Assembly (NCBI GenBank): GCA_902572515.1
Contig: CACGGJ010000002.1
Location: 62,001 to 126,000 of the forward strand
DNA length: 64,000 bases
Direction: 5' to 3'
From: an uncultured Pelagibacteraceae bacterium
GTDB lineage: Bacteria; Pseudomonadota; Alphaproteobacteria; Pelagibacterales; Pelagibacteraceae
Numbering within the stretch: the stretch's first letter is position 1; every line of letters starts with the position of its first letter. The position numbers and the translations under genes were made by a program. Positions 18,711 through 27,951 of the stretch are shown here, piece after piece. Below the pieces are notes generated by a model. The model made no database searches, was not told where the DNA came from, and saw only the letters and a program-made list of their open reading frames with translations.

Positions 18711-21554
18711 CTAACGTAACCCTTTCAGGCTTTTTACTATGTCATTGAATCCTGTCGCAAGTGAGGCTTTAATCATTATATAATCATTATTATTTAAATC
18801 TTTTCTAATCAATTCAATAATTTGTGATTTATTCGATAAAATCTTTCCCTTTTTTCCTTTTGAGATATTTTTAAATATTATTGAAGCTAATTTTCCTTTA
18901 ACAAATACCCTGTCTATCTTGGTTTGATTAATTATTGGAGCAATAGATTGATGGAGTTTTTTAGAATGACTACCAAGCTCTAACATATCACCAATTAATA
19001 AATATTTATTTGATTTTTTTGAGTTTATTTTATCAAAATTTTTTATTGCTGATTTTAATGAAAGAGGATTTGAATTATAACTTTGATCAATTAAATTAAT
19101 TTTTTTATTATTAATTTTTACTACGGAATGATCTCCTCTTCCCCCAGGAATTTTGAAATTTAGAAAAATATTTTCATTAAGTTCAAATATATTTTTATAA
19201 ATACTAATAACAGCTAAAGCAGCAAGTGTATTGTATATATTGTTTTGAAAATCGTTTGATAATATGAAATGCTTTTTTTTATTTTTTAACTTAATATTAA
19301 TTTTAAATTTTTTTCCAAAAGCCTTTACATTAATTAATTTAATGTCCGTTTTCTGACTTTTAATACCAAAAGAAACAATTTTAATTTTCTTTTCTTTGGC
19401 AATTTTTCTATGTAATTGAAAAAAACTATCATCTGCATTCAATACAACATAACCATTAGATTTTATGTTGTTTATAATTTCAGATTTTGCCAAAGCAATT
19501 TGATTGATATTTTTAAAATTTTTAGCATGTGCATAATTTATATTTGTTATTACTGCAACATCTGGTTCTATTATTTTTGATAAATAATCAATTTCACCTT
19601 TTTTATCCATTCCAACTTCTAAAATTCCAAATTCATCATTTTGTTTTAAATTAAAAAGACTCAAAGGAACTCCAAATTTATTATTGTAAGATTTTGGAGA
19701 AATACTTACTTTTGAAATTTTACTTAATACCTTGCCCAACAATTCTTTAAGTGTAGTTTTGCCACAACTACCTGTAATAGCTATAATATTTGTATCAATA
19801 CTTTTTCTAAAAGTTTTCGAAATTTCTGTTAGGAATTTTAAAGTATTTTTTACTTTAATCTGGCGACTTTTATTTAAGTTATTTCGGATTTTATTTACTA
19901 TAGCTAACGATGCTTTTTTCTTGAATGATTGTGCAACATATTTGTTTCCATCATTTTTTTTTCCTTTAATAGCAAAAAAAATATCGTTTTTAGTAACTTC
20001 TTTAGAATTAATTCTTGCCGTTTTTAAAGATATTAAAGGAGATAATTTTTTAATTTTAACTGCCTCTTTAATCACATTTAATTTTAAATTATCTGATAAA
20101 GTTTTATTTTTATTCTTAATAGTATTTAGAATTACTTTTCTATCTGAAAAAAAAATTTTCTTATTTCCAATATCTTGGGTTTTCTCATGGCCTTTTCCAG
20201 CAACTAACAAAATATCTCCTGAATTCAAATTATGAATAGCTTGTTTTATTGCTGTTGCTCTATTGGATATTTCGGTAATTCTCTTTTTTTTAATTCCTTT
20301 TTTTATATCTCGTCTTATTTTTTGAGGATTTTCAAGTCTAGGATTGTCATTTGTAAGAATGATCCTGTCTGCAAAATCACTAGCTATTTTACCCATTTTT
20401 GATCTTTTATTTTGATCCCTATTTCCGCCGCAACCGAATAGCACTGTTATTGCTTTATTAGGAAATTGTTCTCTAAGATTTAAAAGACACGTTTTTAAAG
20501 CATCAGGCGTATGGGCATAATCGAGAATTACTTTTGATTGATTTTTAATTTTGCCTATTTTTTCAAATCTTCCTTCAACTGGTTTCAATTTTGAAATTGT
20601 ATTTAAAATCTTATTTAAACTAACATCACTATATTTTGCTGCAATTATTGCCATTAAAACATTTTTTAATTGTACTTTTCCTATTAAATTTAAATTTAGT
20701 TCATGTATTGAACTATTTAATTTAATTCTGAGAACTTGCCACTCTCCTTTAAACTTATGAGATAAAAGCTCTAGATTATTTTTCTTATCATTTAGTGTGC
20801 GTAATTTTAATTTCTTATTAGTTGTAATTTTTTTTATATTTTTAAACTCTGGTATTAATTGATCTGTAATAACATTACCTCTTTTTTGGATTAAGTTTTC
20901 AAATAAATAAAGTTTTGCTTTTAAATAATTTTTTAAATTTTTATGATAATCAAGATGATCCTGGGATAAATTAGTAAATATTCCCGAATTAAACTTCAAT
21001 CCATCCAATCTATTTTGTTTTAAACCATGACTTGAGGCTTCCATAATTACATTTTCTATTTTTTGAGTTTTTAACTTGCTCAAAATTTTACCCAATTTGA
21101 TTGGATCTATTGTGGTATTAGATAAATTCAAATTAATTCTTTTTGATTTGACACCTAATGTGCCAATTGAAGCAGCCTTTTTATTATTTAATTTTAATAT
21201 TTGATAATAAAAATTAGCAACTGAAGATTTTCCATTTGTACCTGTAACTGCGATTAAATTTTTTGGTTTTTTATTATAAATTTTAAAAGCAGTTTCGGCT
21301 AATAATTTTCTTATATTCTTTGTGTGAATATATAAAATACCATTTTGTAATTGATTTACTTTTTTTTCAGTTACAATAATTTTAGATCCTTTTTTAATTG
21401 CTTTAGTAATAAATTTATTACCATCAATTGTATTTCCTTTGATTGCAAAAAAAATATTATTTTTTTTAATACTATTCGTGTCAAATGAAATTCCTGAAAA
21501 AGAAAAATTTTTATAATTTTTATTTATGTTATGAAAGTAGTTTCCTAGAAGCAT
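18711..21554 (-). CDS. murE-murF: MurE-MurF fusion: UDP-MurNAc-tripeptide ligase and D-Ala-D-Ala adding enzyme
   Basis: A single 947-aa frame carrying two Mur ligases. The first half (about 1-480) is MurE: SFDTNSIKKNNIFFAIKG, ATP loop TGTNGKSS at 104-111, DYAHTPDALK, and DNPRLENP, the motif for meso-diaminopimelate. The second half (about 485-947) is MurF: RINSKEVTKNDIFFAIKG, ATP loop TGSCGKTT, SYNNKFGVPLSLF, DQSYNSNPLS and LLIGDMLELG. The two N-terminal domains visibly repeat each other (KxNDIFFAIKG.NDGNK). No stop or frameshift separates them, and murE followed by murF is the normal dcw order, so this is a fusion of adjacent genes. It could channel the tripeptide intermediate. Confidence 0.95.
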   Translation of the reverse strand: MLLGNYFHNINKNYKNFSFSGISFDTNSIKKNNIFFAIKGNTIDGNKFITKAIKKGSKIIVTEKKVNQLQNGILYIHTKNIRKLLAETAFKIYNKKPKNLIAVTGTNGKSSVANFYYQILKLNNKKAASIGTLGVKSKRINLNLSNTTIDPIKLGKILSKLKTQKIENVIMEASSHGLKQNRLDGLKFNSGIFTNLSQDHLDYHKNLKNYLKAKLYLFENLIQKRGNVITDQLIPEFKNIKKITTNKKLKLRTLNDKKNNLELLSHKFKGEWQVLRIKLNSSIHELNLNLIGKVQLKNVLMAIIAAKYSDVSLNKILNTISKLKPVEGRFEKIGKIKNQSKVILDYAHTPDALKTCLLNLREQFPNKAITVLFGCGGNRDQNKRSKMGKIASDFADRIILTNDNPRLENPQKIRRDIKKGIKKKRITEISNRATAIKQAIHNLNSGDILLVAGKGHEKTQDIGNKKIFFSDRKVILNTIKNKNKTLSDNLKLNVIKEAVKIKKLSPLISLKTARINSKEVTKNDIFFAIKGKKNDGNKYVAQSFKKKASLAIVNKIRNNLNKSRQIKVKNTLKFLTEISKTFRKSIDTNIIAITGSCGKTTLKELLGKVLSKISKVSISPKSYNNKFGVPLSLFNLKQNDEFGILEVGMDKKGEIDYLSKIIEPDVAVITNINYAHAKNFKNINQIALAKSEIINNIKSNGYVVLNADDSFFQLHRKIAKEKKIKIVSFGIKSQKTDIKLINVKAFGKKFKINIKLKNKKKHFILSNDFQNNIYNTLAALAVISIYKNIFELNENIFLNFKIPGGRGDHSVVKINNKKINLIDQSYNSNPLSLKSAIKNFDKINSKKSNKYLLIGDMLELGSHSKKLHQSIAPIINQTKIDRVFVKGKLASIIFKNISKGKKGKILSNKSQIIELIRKDLNNNDYIMIKASLATGFNDIVKSLKGLR

Positions 21555-21556
21555 AA

Positions 21557-23248
21557 TTAATTAACCTCTATATATTTTGTGGCTAAAATAGGCCCGATTT
21601 TATCTATGACTTTTCCAGCTACCTCTACTGAGGTCCAGCCAGCAGTATTATAAAGTGTGCCCTTCCAACCTCCTTTTCGATGTCTATACTTATAGTAATA
21701 ATCTTTAGATTTTTTTGGAGTGTCTAGCATTACAACAAAAACAAATTGTGGATTTGATGTGGGAAAAATGGAGGCAAAAGTATTTATTTTTGCCTCAGAA
21801 TATGCTCCACCCTCGGGTTGATCAGCCGTCCCTGTTTTTCCACCAATTTCATAATTTTGAACATCTGCAAATTTAGCTGTCCCTTCTTCAGTATTTACAA
21901 TTTTTCTTAAAGCGCTAACAACTTGTTCTGAAATACCTCTGTTTAGTATTCTTTCATTTTTATTATTAAAATTATTTTCTTTATAGATTAATGTTGGCTT
22001 AATTTCATAACCACCATTTGATAAAACAGAATAACCTTTTGCTAATTGAAGAATTGTAGTTGCTATTCCATGTCCAAAAGAAGCTGTAGCTAATCTACAT
22101 TTTCCAAAATCATAATTTTTTTGAGGAGCGACTTCTTCAATATCAAATTCAATATCACTTAACACGCCAACTTTTTCTAAAAATAATTTAAATTTTTCTG
22201 AGCCAACTTTTTGGGCAATTTTTACTGATCCTATGTTTCCAGATCTAACTAAAATTTGCTCTGCAGTTAAATCTGAAGGTATTTCATTGTCGTACTCACC
22301 TATTCTGTATTTGTCACATTTAATTGATTTGGGTAAATCTAAAAATTCGGTCTCTGGTTTAATTACCTTTTCATTTAAGGCGCTTGCAAAAGTAAATGCT
22401 TTAAATACAGACCCGAGTTCATATGTCCCTTTAGTTACCCTGTTAATATAATTTACATCTGTAATATTTTGTCTTTCATTTGGATTAAAATCTGGCAAAG
22501 AAACTAATGATAAAATATTGCCATTATTAACATTCATTAAAATGGCTGCACTACCTTTGCTTTTAAAAATTTCCTGATATTTAATTAATTCTTTTCTAAT
22601 TAAAAATTGAATATCTTTATCTAATGTAAGTTTAATTGACTCTTTAGATTTTCTAAGTTCATCATTTAACGATTTTTCTAATCCAGAAATACCATTATTA
22701 TCATCATCTATCTGACCTAAAACATGACTAAAAAGATTTTTTTGTGGATACATTCTTAAAACTCTTTCTTCTGGAACTAAAGATTTGTCACCTAATTTCA
22801 TTATTTTTTCGTAATTTTCCTCTGAAATTTTCTTCTCTAAATAAAAAAATTTCTTGGTTTTTATTTTTTTTTTAATTTCATCAAAATTTTTATCAGGAAA
22901 AATAATATTTAAACTTAGAAGTAATTTTTCTTCATTGATTATGTCTGAGGTTTTTAAACCAATATCAATCGATTTAACTGTCTTAGCTAGATAATTTCCA
23001 TTAATATCTATGATGTCTGCTCGATAAAGCTGATTTTTAGATGCAGGAATATTATTTATTTTTTCTAATTTACTCTTTCGTGAACCTAAGTGAACTAAGT
23101 GTATTGTGTAAATTAAATATATAATAAAAAAGACAAAGAAAATAAAAGCTACACGATTAAATTGAATATTTAATCCATTCTCTTTTTTCTTAAATATAAA
23201 ATCACTTTTGTAGTCTTCTATGGTTAATTTTGATTTATTATCAGCCAT
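21557..23248 (-). CDS. ftsI: Septal penicillin-binding protein 3 (FtsI, transpeptidase)
   Basis: Class B PBP cross-linking septal peptidoglycan. It has a cytoplasmic N-terminus, one membrane helix near residues 33-50, a pedestal domain and a transpeptidase domain. Active-site motifs are SVFK at 280-283 (YELGSVFKAF), SGN (VRSGNIGSVK) and KTG (GGKTGTADQPEGG). There are 563 aa. The ATG at 23248 shares one base with the ftsL stop (TAATG). The partner glycosyltransferase FtsW is in the same operon. Confidence 0.96.
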   Translation of the reverse strand: MADNKSKLTIEDYKSDFIFKKKENGLNIQFNRVAFIFFVFFIIYLIYTIHLVHLGSRKSKLEKINNIPASKNQLYRADIIDINGNYLAKTVKSIDIGLKTSDIINEEKLLLSLNIIFPDKNFDEIKKKIKTKKFFYLEKKISEENYEKIMKLGDKSLVPEERVLRMYPQKNLFSHVLGQIDDDNNGISGLEKSLNDELRKSKESIKLTLDKDIQFLIRKELIKYQEIFKSKGSAAILMNVNNGNILSLVSLPDFNPNERQNITDVNYINRVTKGTYELGSVFKAFTFASALNEKVIKPETEFLDLPKSIKCDKYRIGEYDNEIPSDLTAEQILVRSGNIGSVKIAQKVGSEKFKLFLEKVGVLSDIEFDIEEVAPQKNYDFGKCRLATASFGHGIATTILQLAKGYSVLSNGGYEIKPTLIYKENNFNNKNERILNRGISEQVVSALRKIVNTEEGTAKFADVQNYEIGGKTGTADQPEGGAYSEAKINTFASIFPTSNPQFVFVVMLDTPKKSKDYYYKYRHRKGGWKGTLYNTAGWTSVEVAGKVIDKIGPILATKYIEVN

Positions 23249-23553
23249 TACTCTTTAATAATTTTATACTTTTGGATTTTATTTATATCATCTGAAATAT
23301 TATAGATTTTTATGTCGATTATATTTTTTTGAATTAACTCACTCTCAAAATATAGAGATTGATATTCAAGTAGTTTTTCTGCCGAACTTAAATAATCATG
23401 CTCCAAAGATACATTTTCAAATTCAGATTTTAAAACTCTTATATTCTCTTTTGCCGTAAATATTTCATCTTCAATCTTTTTGGTTGTATTTTTTATTATT
23501 GCAGTTGATAGAACTAAAAAAAATATAATTGCTGCTAAAGCAAACTTTTTCAC
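23248..23553 (-). CDS. ftsL: Cell division protein FtsL-like
   Basis: A 101-aa bitopic protein. An N-terminal membrane helix ([17 protein letters not shown]) is followed by a heptad-like coiled coil ([21 protein letters not shown]), then a short tail. It lies between rsmH and ftsI, the universal ftsL position. The start is GTG at 23553, overlapping the rsmH stop as GTGA. FtsL sequences are poorly conserved, so size, topology and context carry the call. FtsL with FtsB and FtsQ activates FtsWI; no ftsB-like gene was noticed in this window. Confidence 0.8.
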   Translation of the reverse strand: MKKFALAAIIFFLVLSTAIIKNTTKKIEDEIFTAKENIRVLKSEFENVSLEHDYLSSAEKLLEYQSLYFESELIQKNIIDIKIYNISDDINKIQKYKIIKE

Positions 23554-24560
23554 AGTTTGTCTCCATAATTTTCAATTTCAATATAATTTCTGAATTGCTC
23601 CTCTATATCGGTATCAAAATTATAAAAATCAGTTTTTTTTATTGCATATCTAAATTTAGCAGATCTAGATGGTGGATTTTCGCTTACCTCTTCTTCTGAG
23701 GGAGTTATTGGTTTTTTGTGAATTAAATTAAATAATGTGTCTGCTTGTTTTACAACAGGGCTATATCTTGAAATACTTTTATTTTCAGAGAGACTTTTAA
23801 AAAAATATTTTACAATTTTATCTTCTAAGGAATGAAAAGTAACTACCCCTAAAATTCCACCTTTTTTTAAAACCTTCGTAGCATTGATAAGTCCAAATAT
23901 TAATTCACTTATTTCTTTATTCACAAATATTCTAAGTGCTTGAAAAACCTTAGTCGCATTATGCACTTTAAAATTTTTTCTTTTTTTCGATTTATCAATA
24001 ATTTCAACTAAACTTTTTGTATCAATTTTTTTTTTTAATCTCTCTTTTATGATATTTCGTGCAATGTATTTTGCTTCTTTTTCATCTCCAAAAAATTTAA
24101 AAATTTTTTCTAATTCTTTTTCATCTAGTTTATTAATAGCTTCTTCTGCTGAAAAAGTATTTAATCCCAGCTGCATATTTAATTTACCACCGGCATCGAA
24201 TGATAATCCTTTTTGTGGGTCTTTTATTTGAGTATAAGAATAACCAAGATCAAAAATTACACCTCTTATATTTTCATTTTTGAGCTTTAAATTTGTTAAT
24301 TGACTAAATTTTATATTTTTAAAAATAAATCTATCTTCAAAGTTTTCTTTTAATTGATTAGCAATTTTTTCACTCTCTATGTCTCTATCAAGAGCTATTA
24401 CTTTTGTATTATTAAAATCTAAAATTCTTTTGGTATAACCACCTTGACCAAACGTACAATCAATAAATGAGCCACCATGTTGAGGGGAAATAACGCTAAT
24501 AATTTCTTTTAGCAGTACCGGATAATGCTTTTGCATTTTTGGTACTATGGTGGCGTCCAT
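23550..24560 (-). CDS. rsmH: 16S rRNA (cytosine1402-N4)-methyltransferase
   Basis: SAM-dependent enzyme (MraW) that N4-methylates C1402 in the ribosomal decoding centre. Motifs: [10 protein letters not shown], the SAM loop [16 protein letters not shown] near residue 32, [19 protein letters not shown], and the C-terminal [18 protein letters not shown] and [15 protein letters not shown]. There are 336 aa from the first ATG; a second ATG at codon 9 is also possible. It sits between ftsZ and ftsL, so ftsZ has been inserted between mraZ and mraW compared with the usual order. Confidence 0.96.
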   Translation of the reverse strand: MDATIVPKMQKHYPVLLKEIISVISPQHGGSFIDCTFGQGGYTKRILDFNNTKVIALDRDIESEKIANQLKENFEDRFIFKNIKFSQLTNLKLKNENIRGVIFDLGYSYTQIKDPQKGLSFDAGGKLNMQLGLNTFSAEEAINKLDEKELEKIFKFFGDEKEAKYIARNIIKERLKKKIDTKSLVEIIDKSKKRKNFKVHNATKVFQALRIFVNKEISELIFGLINATKVLKKGGILGVVTFHSLEDKIVKYFFKSLSENKSISRYSPVVKQADTLFNLIHKKPITPSEEEVSENPPSRSAKFRYAIKKTDFYNFDTDIEEQFRNYIEIENYGDKL

Positions 24561-24578
24561 TTATTTCTTGGAAGACCA

Positions 24579-26060
24579 TTAATTTTTTTGTCTTCTTAAG
24601 AATGCTGGTATCTCAAGATCATCTTCTTCTTCTTGATCAGAAGATAAAAGTTCATCTGGACTTGAGTTTTCATTGTCTGAACTGAATAAATCTGGTGCAT
24701 CAGAGTCAACTCCAAATTCTTTAAGATCATTAGAAACTTGCTCATCAACAGTGTTCTCAAGATATTCTTCATGAGTAGTTTCCATAGCTTCTTGAGTAAA
24801 AGATTTTTCTATTTCATTGACTGAACTATCCTCAACTATACTCTCACTTTCCATGCTAGTATTTTGGACAACTTCTTCACTTATCATTTGATTATTGGAA
24901 CTCTCGTTTTCTTGTTCTTGGACAATCTCATTTTCTAACTTTAAAGCATTTGCTCCATGTGTAATTGGATTTGATGCTGTTGTATTTGAAAAATTGAAAG
25001 ATTGAGATGATCCCATACTTGAAAAATCTGAGTAACCAGGGTTACGATTTTGAATTCGATGAACCATGTTTACAACAGATTTTGACTCGGGCTGTTGACC
25101 ATCTAAAGAAGTAGCAACAATTGAAACTCTCATTTTTCCATCTAGCTCTGTATCAGTGATCGCACCTATAATTAACTCTGCTTCAGGATCAACTTCTGCT
25201 CTTACTTTATTTACGGCCTCATCAACCTCAAAAAGTTTAAGGTCTTTACCACCAGTAATATTTACTAGTAATCCTTTTGCACCTTTTAAAGTATAGTCAT
25301 CTATTAGAGGATTACTAATTGCCATTTCTGCAGCTTTTAAAGCTCTACCCTCTCCCTCAGCTTCACCAGTTCCCATCATAGCTTTACCCATAGCTGCCAT
25401 AACAGTTTCAACATCAGCAAAATCTAGGTTAATTAAACCAGGTCTAACCATCAAATCAGTTATACTTTGAACACCATGCATCAAAACATTATTTGAAAGG
25501 TTGAAAGACTCTTCAAATGTTGTTTGTTCATTTGCTATTTTGAATAGGTTTTGGTTTGGAATAACAATGATTGTATCAACGTGTTTTCTTAATTCTTCCA
25601 AACCTTGTTGTGCTCTTCTCATTCTAGAGGGGCCTTCATATAAAAATGGAAGAGTCACAACACCTACAGTTAAGATATTTAATTCTTTAGCAGCTCTAGC
25701 GATGACGTGAGCAGCACCAGTGCCTGTTCCACCACCCATACCAGCTGCAATAAAAACCATATTTGCACCTTGAAGTGTATTTACAATTTCATTTAAAGAT
25801 TCATCTGCTGCTGCTTGACCAATATCAAGTTTTGCACCAGCTCCTAATCCTTTAGTTAAATTTAAACCAATTTGAATTCTTGTTTTTGCTTTGCTAAGCT
25901 TTAAATCTTGCGCATCAGTATTTACTGCAATAAACTCTACTCCTTGCATATTATTTTCAATCATTTCATTGATTGCATTTCCGCCAGCTCCACCAACTCC
26001 TAAAACTAATAGTCGTGGCTGTAGCTCTTTTATCTCTGGTGCTTTAAAATTAATTGTCAT
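24579..26060 (-). CDS. ftsZ: Cell division tubulin homologue FtsZ
   Basis: GTPase forming the Z-ring. The GTP-binding tubulin signature GGGTGTG is at residues 109-115, with [10 protein letters not shown] near 21 and the T7 synergy loop NLDFADVE near 211. After the core (about residue 320), a 150-aa Asn/Ser/Glu-rich acidic linker leads to a canonical C-terminal peptide, [11 protein letters not shown], which docks FtsA/ZipA-type partners. Total 493 aa. It is located directly after mraZ (10-base gap) instead of after ftsA. The promoter upstream of mraZ presumably drives both, putting ftsZ under MraZ control. Confidence 0.97.
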   Translation of the reverse strand: MTINFKAPEIKELQPRLLVLGVGGAGGNAINEMIENNMQGVEFIAVNTDAQDLKLSKAKTRIQIGLNLTKGLGAGAKLDIGQAAADESLNEIVNTLQGANMVFIAAGMGGGTGTGAAHVIARAAKELNILTVGVVTLPFLYEGPSRMRRAQQGLEELRKHVDTIIVIPNQNLFKIANEQTTFEESFNLSNNVLMHGVQSITDLMVRPGLINLDFADVETVMAAMGKAMMGTGEAEGEGRALKAAEMAISNPLIDDYTLKGAKGLLVNITGGKDLKLFEVDEAVNKVRAEVDPEAELIIGAITDTELDGKMRVSIVATSLDGQQPESKSVVNMVHRIQNRNPGYSDFSSMGSSQSFNFSNTTASNPITHGANALKLENEIVQEQENESSNNQMISEEVVQNTSMESESIVEDSSVNEIEKSFTQEAMETTHEEYLENTVDEQVSNDLKEFGVDSDAPDLFSSDNENSSPDELLSSDQEEEDDLEIPAFLRRQKN

Positions 26061-26070
26061 CTTTTATCCC

Positions 26071-26529
26071 CTATTGTTTGTTATGTTGAAGCTCCCATTT
26101 AAGATTACCACGATTAATATTTGCTTTTTTCCTCGCTGTTATCTTAAATTTTTCAAATGCTGTTGGTTCCCATATTTGAAATGTTTGGCCTTGACCAACA
26201 AACAACATGCTGTTTTTTATTTTTGCATGTTTTAATAATTTTGATGAAAGTGAAATTCTTCCCTCACTATCAAATTGTAAATTTATACTTTCTGCTAATA
26301 TTGATGTTGCAAAGTAATCTCTTTTTTCCTCAAAGGGATTTAAGGAGTCAATTGCTGAAGAAATTTTTTCAATTCTATCTTGGGAGCATGCTTCTATAGA
26401 TGAGTTATTAAATGATGGATAACATATAACACCATTGTAACCTAAGTTGGATAAATGTGACCTAAAACTAGCAGGCACAGATACTCTCCCTTTTTTGTCT
26501 AATTTGTTTTCGTATGTTGATAAAAACAT
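26071..26529 (-). CDS. mraZ: Transcriptional regulator MraZ
   Basis: AbrB-fold DNA-binding protein that heads dcw operons and represses them. Two SpoVT-AbrB half domains are visible: FLSTYENKLDKKGRVSVPASFRSHL at the start and SINLQFDSEGRISLSSKLL near residue 90. Both keep the conserved D-KGR / D-EGR loops. There are 152 aa. It is the first gene of the minus-strand block and lies 45 bases after a sigma70 promoter flanked by TGGG repeats of the kind MraZ binds, so autorepression is likely. It also controls the adjacent ftsZ by position. Confidence 0.94.
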   Translation of the reverse strand: MFLSTYENKLDKKGRVSVPASFRSHLSNLGYNGVICYPSFNNSSIEACSQDRIEKISSAIDSLNPFEEKRDYFATSILAESINLQFDSEGRISLSSKLLKHAKIKNSMLFVGQGQTFQIWEPTAFEKFKITARKKANINRGNLKWELQHNKQ

Positions 26530-26547
26530 AAAACATAATTTCCTTTA

Positions 26548-26583
26548 TTCCCACATAAATGGGAATTTATGGGATATTATGGG
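26548..26583 (-). promoter_or_regulatory. Predicted MraZ operator (10-nt spaced repeats)
   Basis: Seen on the plus strand: ATGGG at 26559, 26569 and 26579, exactly 10 bases apart, each separated by five A/T bases. ATTCCCA at 26548 forms an inverted pair with TGGGAAT. MraZ in Escherichia coli binds TGGG direct repeats with the same 10-base period. Here the repeats flank the -10 box and the predicted start point, so binding would block transcription. The repeats are direct observation; the regulator assignment is inference. Confidence 0.7.
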
Positions 26584-26602
26584 TTTTACAACTAGACGTC
26601 AA
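26574..26602 (-). promoter_or_regulatory. Predicted sigma70 promoter of the mraZ-ftsZ-dcw operon
   Basis: On the minus strand, TTGACG (26602-26597) is followed by a 17-base spacer and TAATAT (26579-26574), close to ideal sigma70 spacing and consensus. A CCCA element abuts the -10 box. The start of transcription would fall near 26567, giving a leader of roughly 40 bases before the mraZ ATG. It stands out from the AT-rich background because of the strong -35 box. Confidence 0.65.
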
Positions 26603-26711
26603 CACCTAATATTTTAGTACTTTTATTGTTTTAGTATTAAATAAAATAGACACTTGTGCTTATAAAACGAGAACAAACAAAGAAACTTAAAGTGATTTTT
26701 TGATTTGATAT

Positions 26712-27066
26712 GCCAGATAAACTATAAGCCGGGTTCTGTCATTTAAACTTATCATTTGTCTAGGCTTAAGATCACTCTTAAGCTCAAGCAACTAACCCTG
26801 ATGACTAGCCAAGGACGGCTTTTAGTTTTTCAACAATGTCATCTCTACTTAGTCTTGCTCCCAGTGGGGTTTTCCAGCGTTCATTGTTACCAATAGAACC
26901 GGTGTGCTCTTACCACACCTTTTCACCCTTGCCATGTTATGGCGGTTTATTTTCTGTGGCACTATCCCTAGGGTTTCCCCCGCCAGGTATTACCTGGCAC
27001 TGTGTCCTTGTAGAGCCCGGACTTTCCTCTTTAAAATAAATTAAAGCGATAAGTCATTTATCTGGC
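26712..27066 (-). ncRNA. rnpB: RNase P RNA (type A)
   Basis: Catalytic RNA that matures tRNA 5' ends. Read on the minus strand it contains the 5' universal segment GAGGAAAGTCCGGGCTC, the internal GGGTGAAAAGGTGTGGTAAG and GAGCACACCGG elements, and the 3' GACAGAACCCGGCTTAT. The ends pair as P1: GCCAGATAAA at the 5' end with TTTATCTGGC at the 3' end, which sets the boundaries at about 355 nt. The ORF listed on the opposite strand at 26836-27039 is a shadow. No clear hairpin-plus-T terminator follows. Confidence 0.93.
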
Positions 27067-27072
27067 TATTTC

Positions 27073-27100
27073 AATTTATTACTAATTTTGAAAACTTCAA
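27073..27100 (-). promoter_or_regulatory. Probable rnpB promoter
   Basis: On the minus strand, TTGAAG (27100-27095), a 16-base spacer and TAAATT (27078-27073) are followed by six bases and then the first base of the P1 helix. The position relative to the RNA end is right, but the -10 box matches only four of six bases and the region is AT-rich. Confidence 0.4.
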
Positions 27101-27106
27101 GAAATT

Positions 27107-27850
27107 TTATGAAAATTTTTTTGCTAAATTATTACTAATAATCAAACATTCTTTATCAATCTTACCATTTACCAATTCTTGTCTAAATCTTCTTTGAAAA
27201 GCTTTGATAATATAATTATTAAATTTTCTATTTTTCGAGTTTTCAGTTTTTTTAATTACATACCCAATTTTTGATAGATTGTTATAAAACATTTTTTTAC
27301 TGACTTTATCTAATTCAATTTTTCTATTTTTTTTAAGTGATCGAATAGACAATGAATGCCATAAACCTATGCCTTTCTTTGACAGCTCTTTCCATGGAAA
27401 TTTTTCTCCTGGATCTTTTTTTCGTTCTGGGGCTACGTCCGAATGTCCCAAAATATTTTTAGAATTAATTTTATATTTTTTTATTAATATTTTGCTTAAC
27501 TTTATTAAAGATTGAATTTGTTTTTTAGAAAATTTTTTATAATTGTATTCATGTCCTGGATTGCTGATTTCTATACCAATAGAATATCTATTAAGTGATT
27601 TGTAATATTTCCACCTAGATTTACCAGCGTGCCATGCAACATATAAATCAGGCACCATAACAGAAGTTTTGCCGTTATTTTTTATAAAGTAATGGCAGCT
27701 AACATCGGATTTAAAATTAGTTAACTTGTTAATTGCATCAAGCTCTCTCTTCATTCCTGTATAATGAAAAATTAAAAAATTTATTTGAGTTTTATGTCTT
27801 TTTATAGGGTTGAAATTTGGCGAGTAATTAGAAAAAATTTTTAATCTCAT
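27107..27850 (-). CDS. N-acetylmuramoyl-L-alanine amidase (amidase_2, AmpD/AmiD-like)
   Basis: Zinc amidase cutting the lactyl-amide between MurNAc and the stem peptide. The amidase_2 pattern is clear: NFLIFHYTGM (zinc His near residue 28), VSCHYFIKNNGKTSVMVPD, VAWHAGKSRWK, YSIGIEISNPGHEYNY, and LGHSDVAPERKKDPGEKFPW with the second His and the catalytic Lys/Asp region. A C-terminal part (FQRRFRQELVNGKID) looks like a short peptidoglycan-binding repeat. No signal peptide is obvious, so a cytoplasmic AmpD-like recycling role is possible. Its 247 aa and C-terminal extension also fit AmiD-type enzymes. Confidence 0.82.
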   Translation of the reverse strand: MRLKIFSNYSPNFNPIKRHKTQINFLIFHYTGMKRELDAINKLTNFKSDVSCHYFIKNNGKTSVMVPDLYVAWHAGKSRWKYYKSLNRYSIGIEISNPGHEYNYKKFSKKQIQSLIKLSKILIKKYKINSKNILGHSDVAPERKKDPGEKFPWKELSKKGIGLWHSLSIRSLKKNRKIELDKVSKKMFYNNLSKIGYVIKKTENSKNRKFNNYIIKAFQRRFRQELVNGKIDKECLIISNNLAKKFS

Positions 27851-27912
27851 TTTAGTTGTATTGTTAGATTATTTTAAGCCATAATTAAGTCATTTTTAAT
27901 ACTAAATCTTGA

Positions 27913-27942
27913 TTTACTTTAGATGCATTTACATTATATAAT
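27913..27942 (+). promoter_or_regulatory. Possible mlaA promoter, nearly leaderless
   Basis: TTTACT and TATAAT separated by 18 bases end only nine bases before the mlaA ATG, which would give a leader of just a few bases. The perfect -10 hexamer is supportive, but such hexamers arise by chance in DNA this AT-rich. Confidence 0.3.
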
Positions 27943-27951
27943 TCAATACAT

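Noticed and set aside
19732-20235. 167-aa ORF antisense to murE/murF
   Set aside because: It is a shadow of the fusion gene; composition is hydrophobic because Lys/Asn codons are read in reverse, with no family motif.
25891-26235. 114-aa ORF antisense across the ftsZ/mraZ junction
   Set aside because: It spans two well supported genes on the other strand and has no independent support.
26836-27039. 67-aa ORF on the plus strand
   Set aside because: It lies antisense within the RNase P RNA gene, whose conserved segments and P1 pairing are clear.
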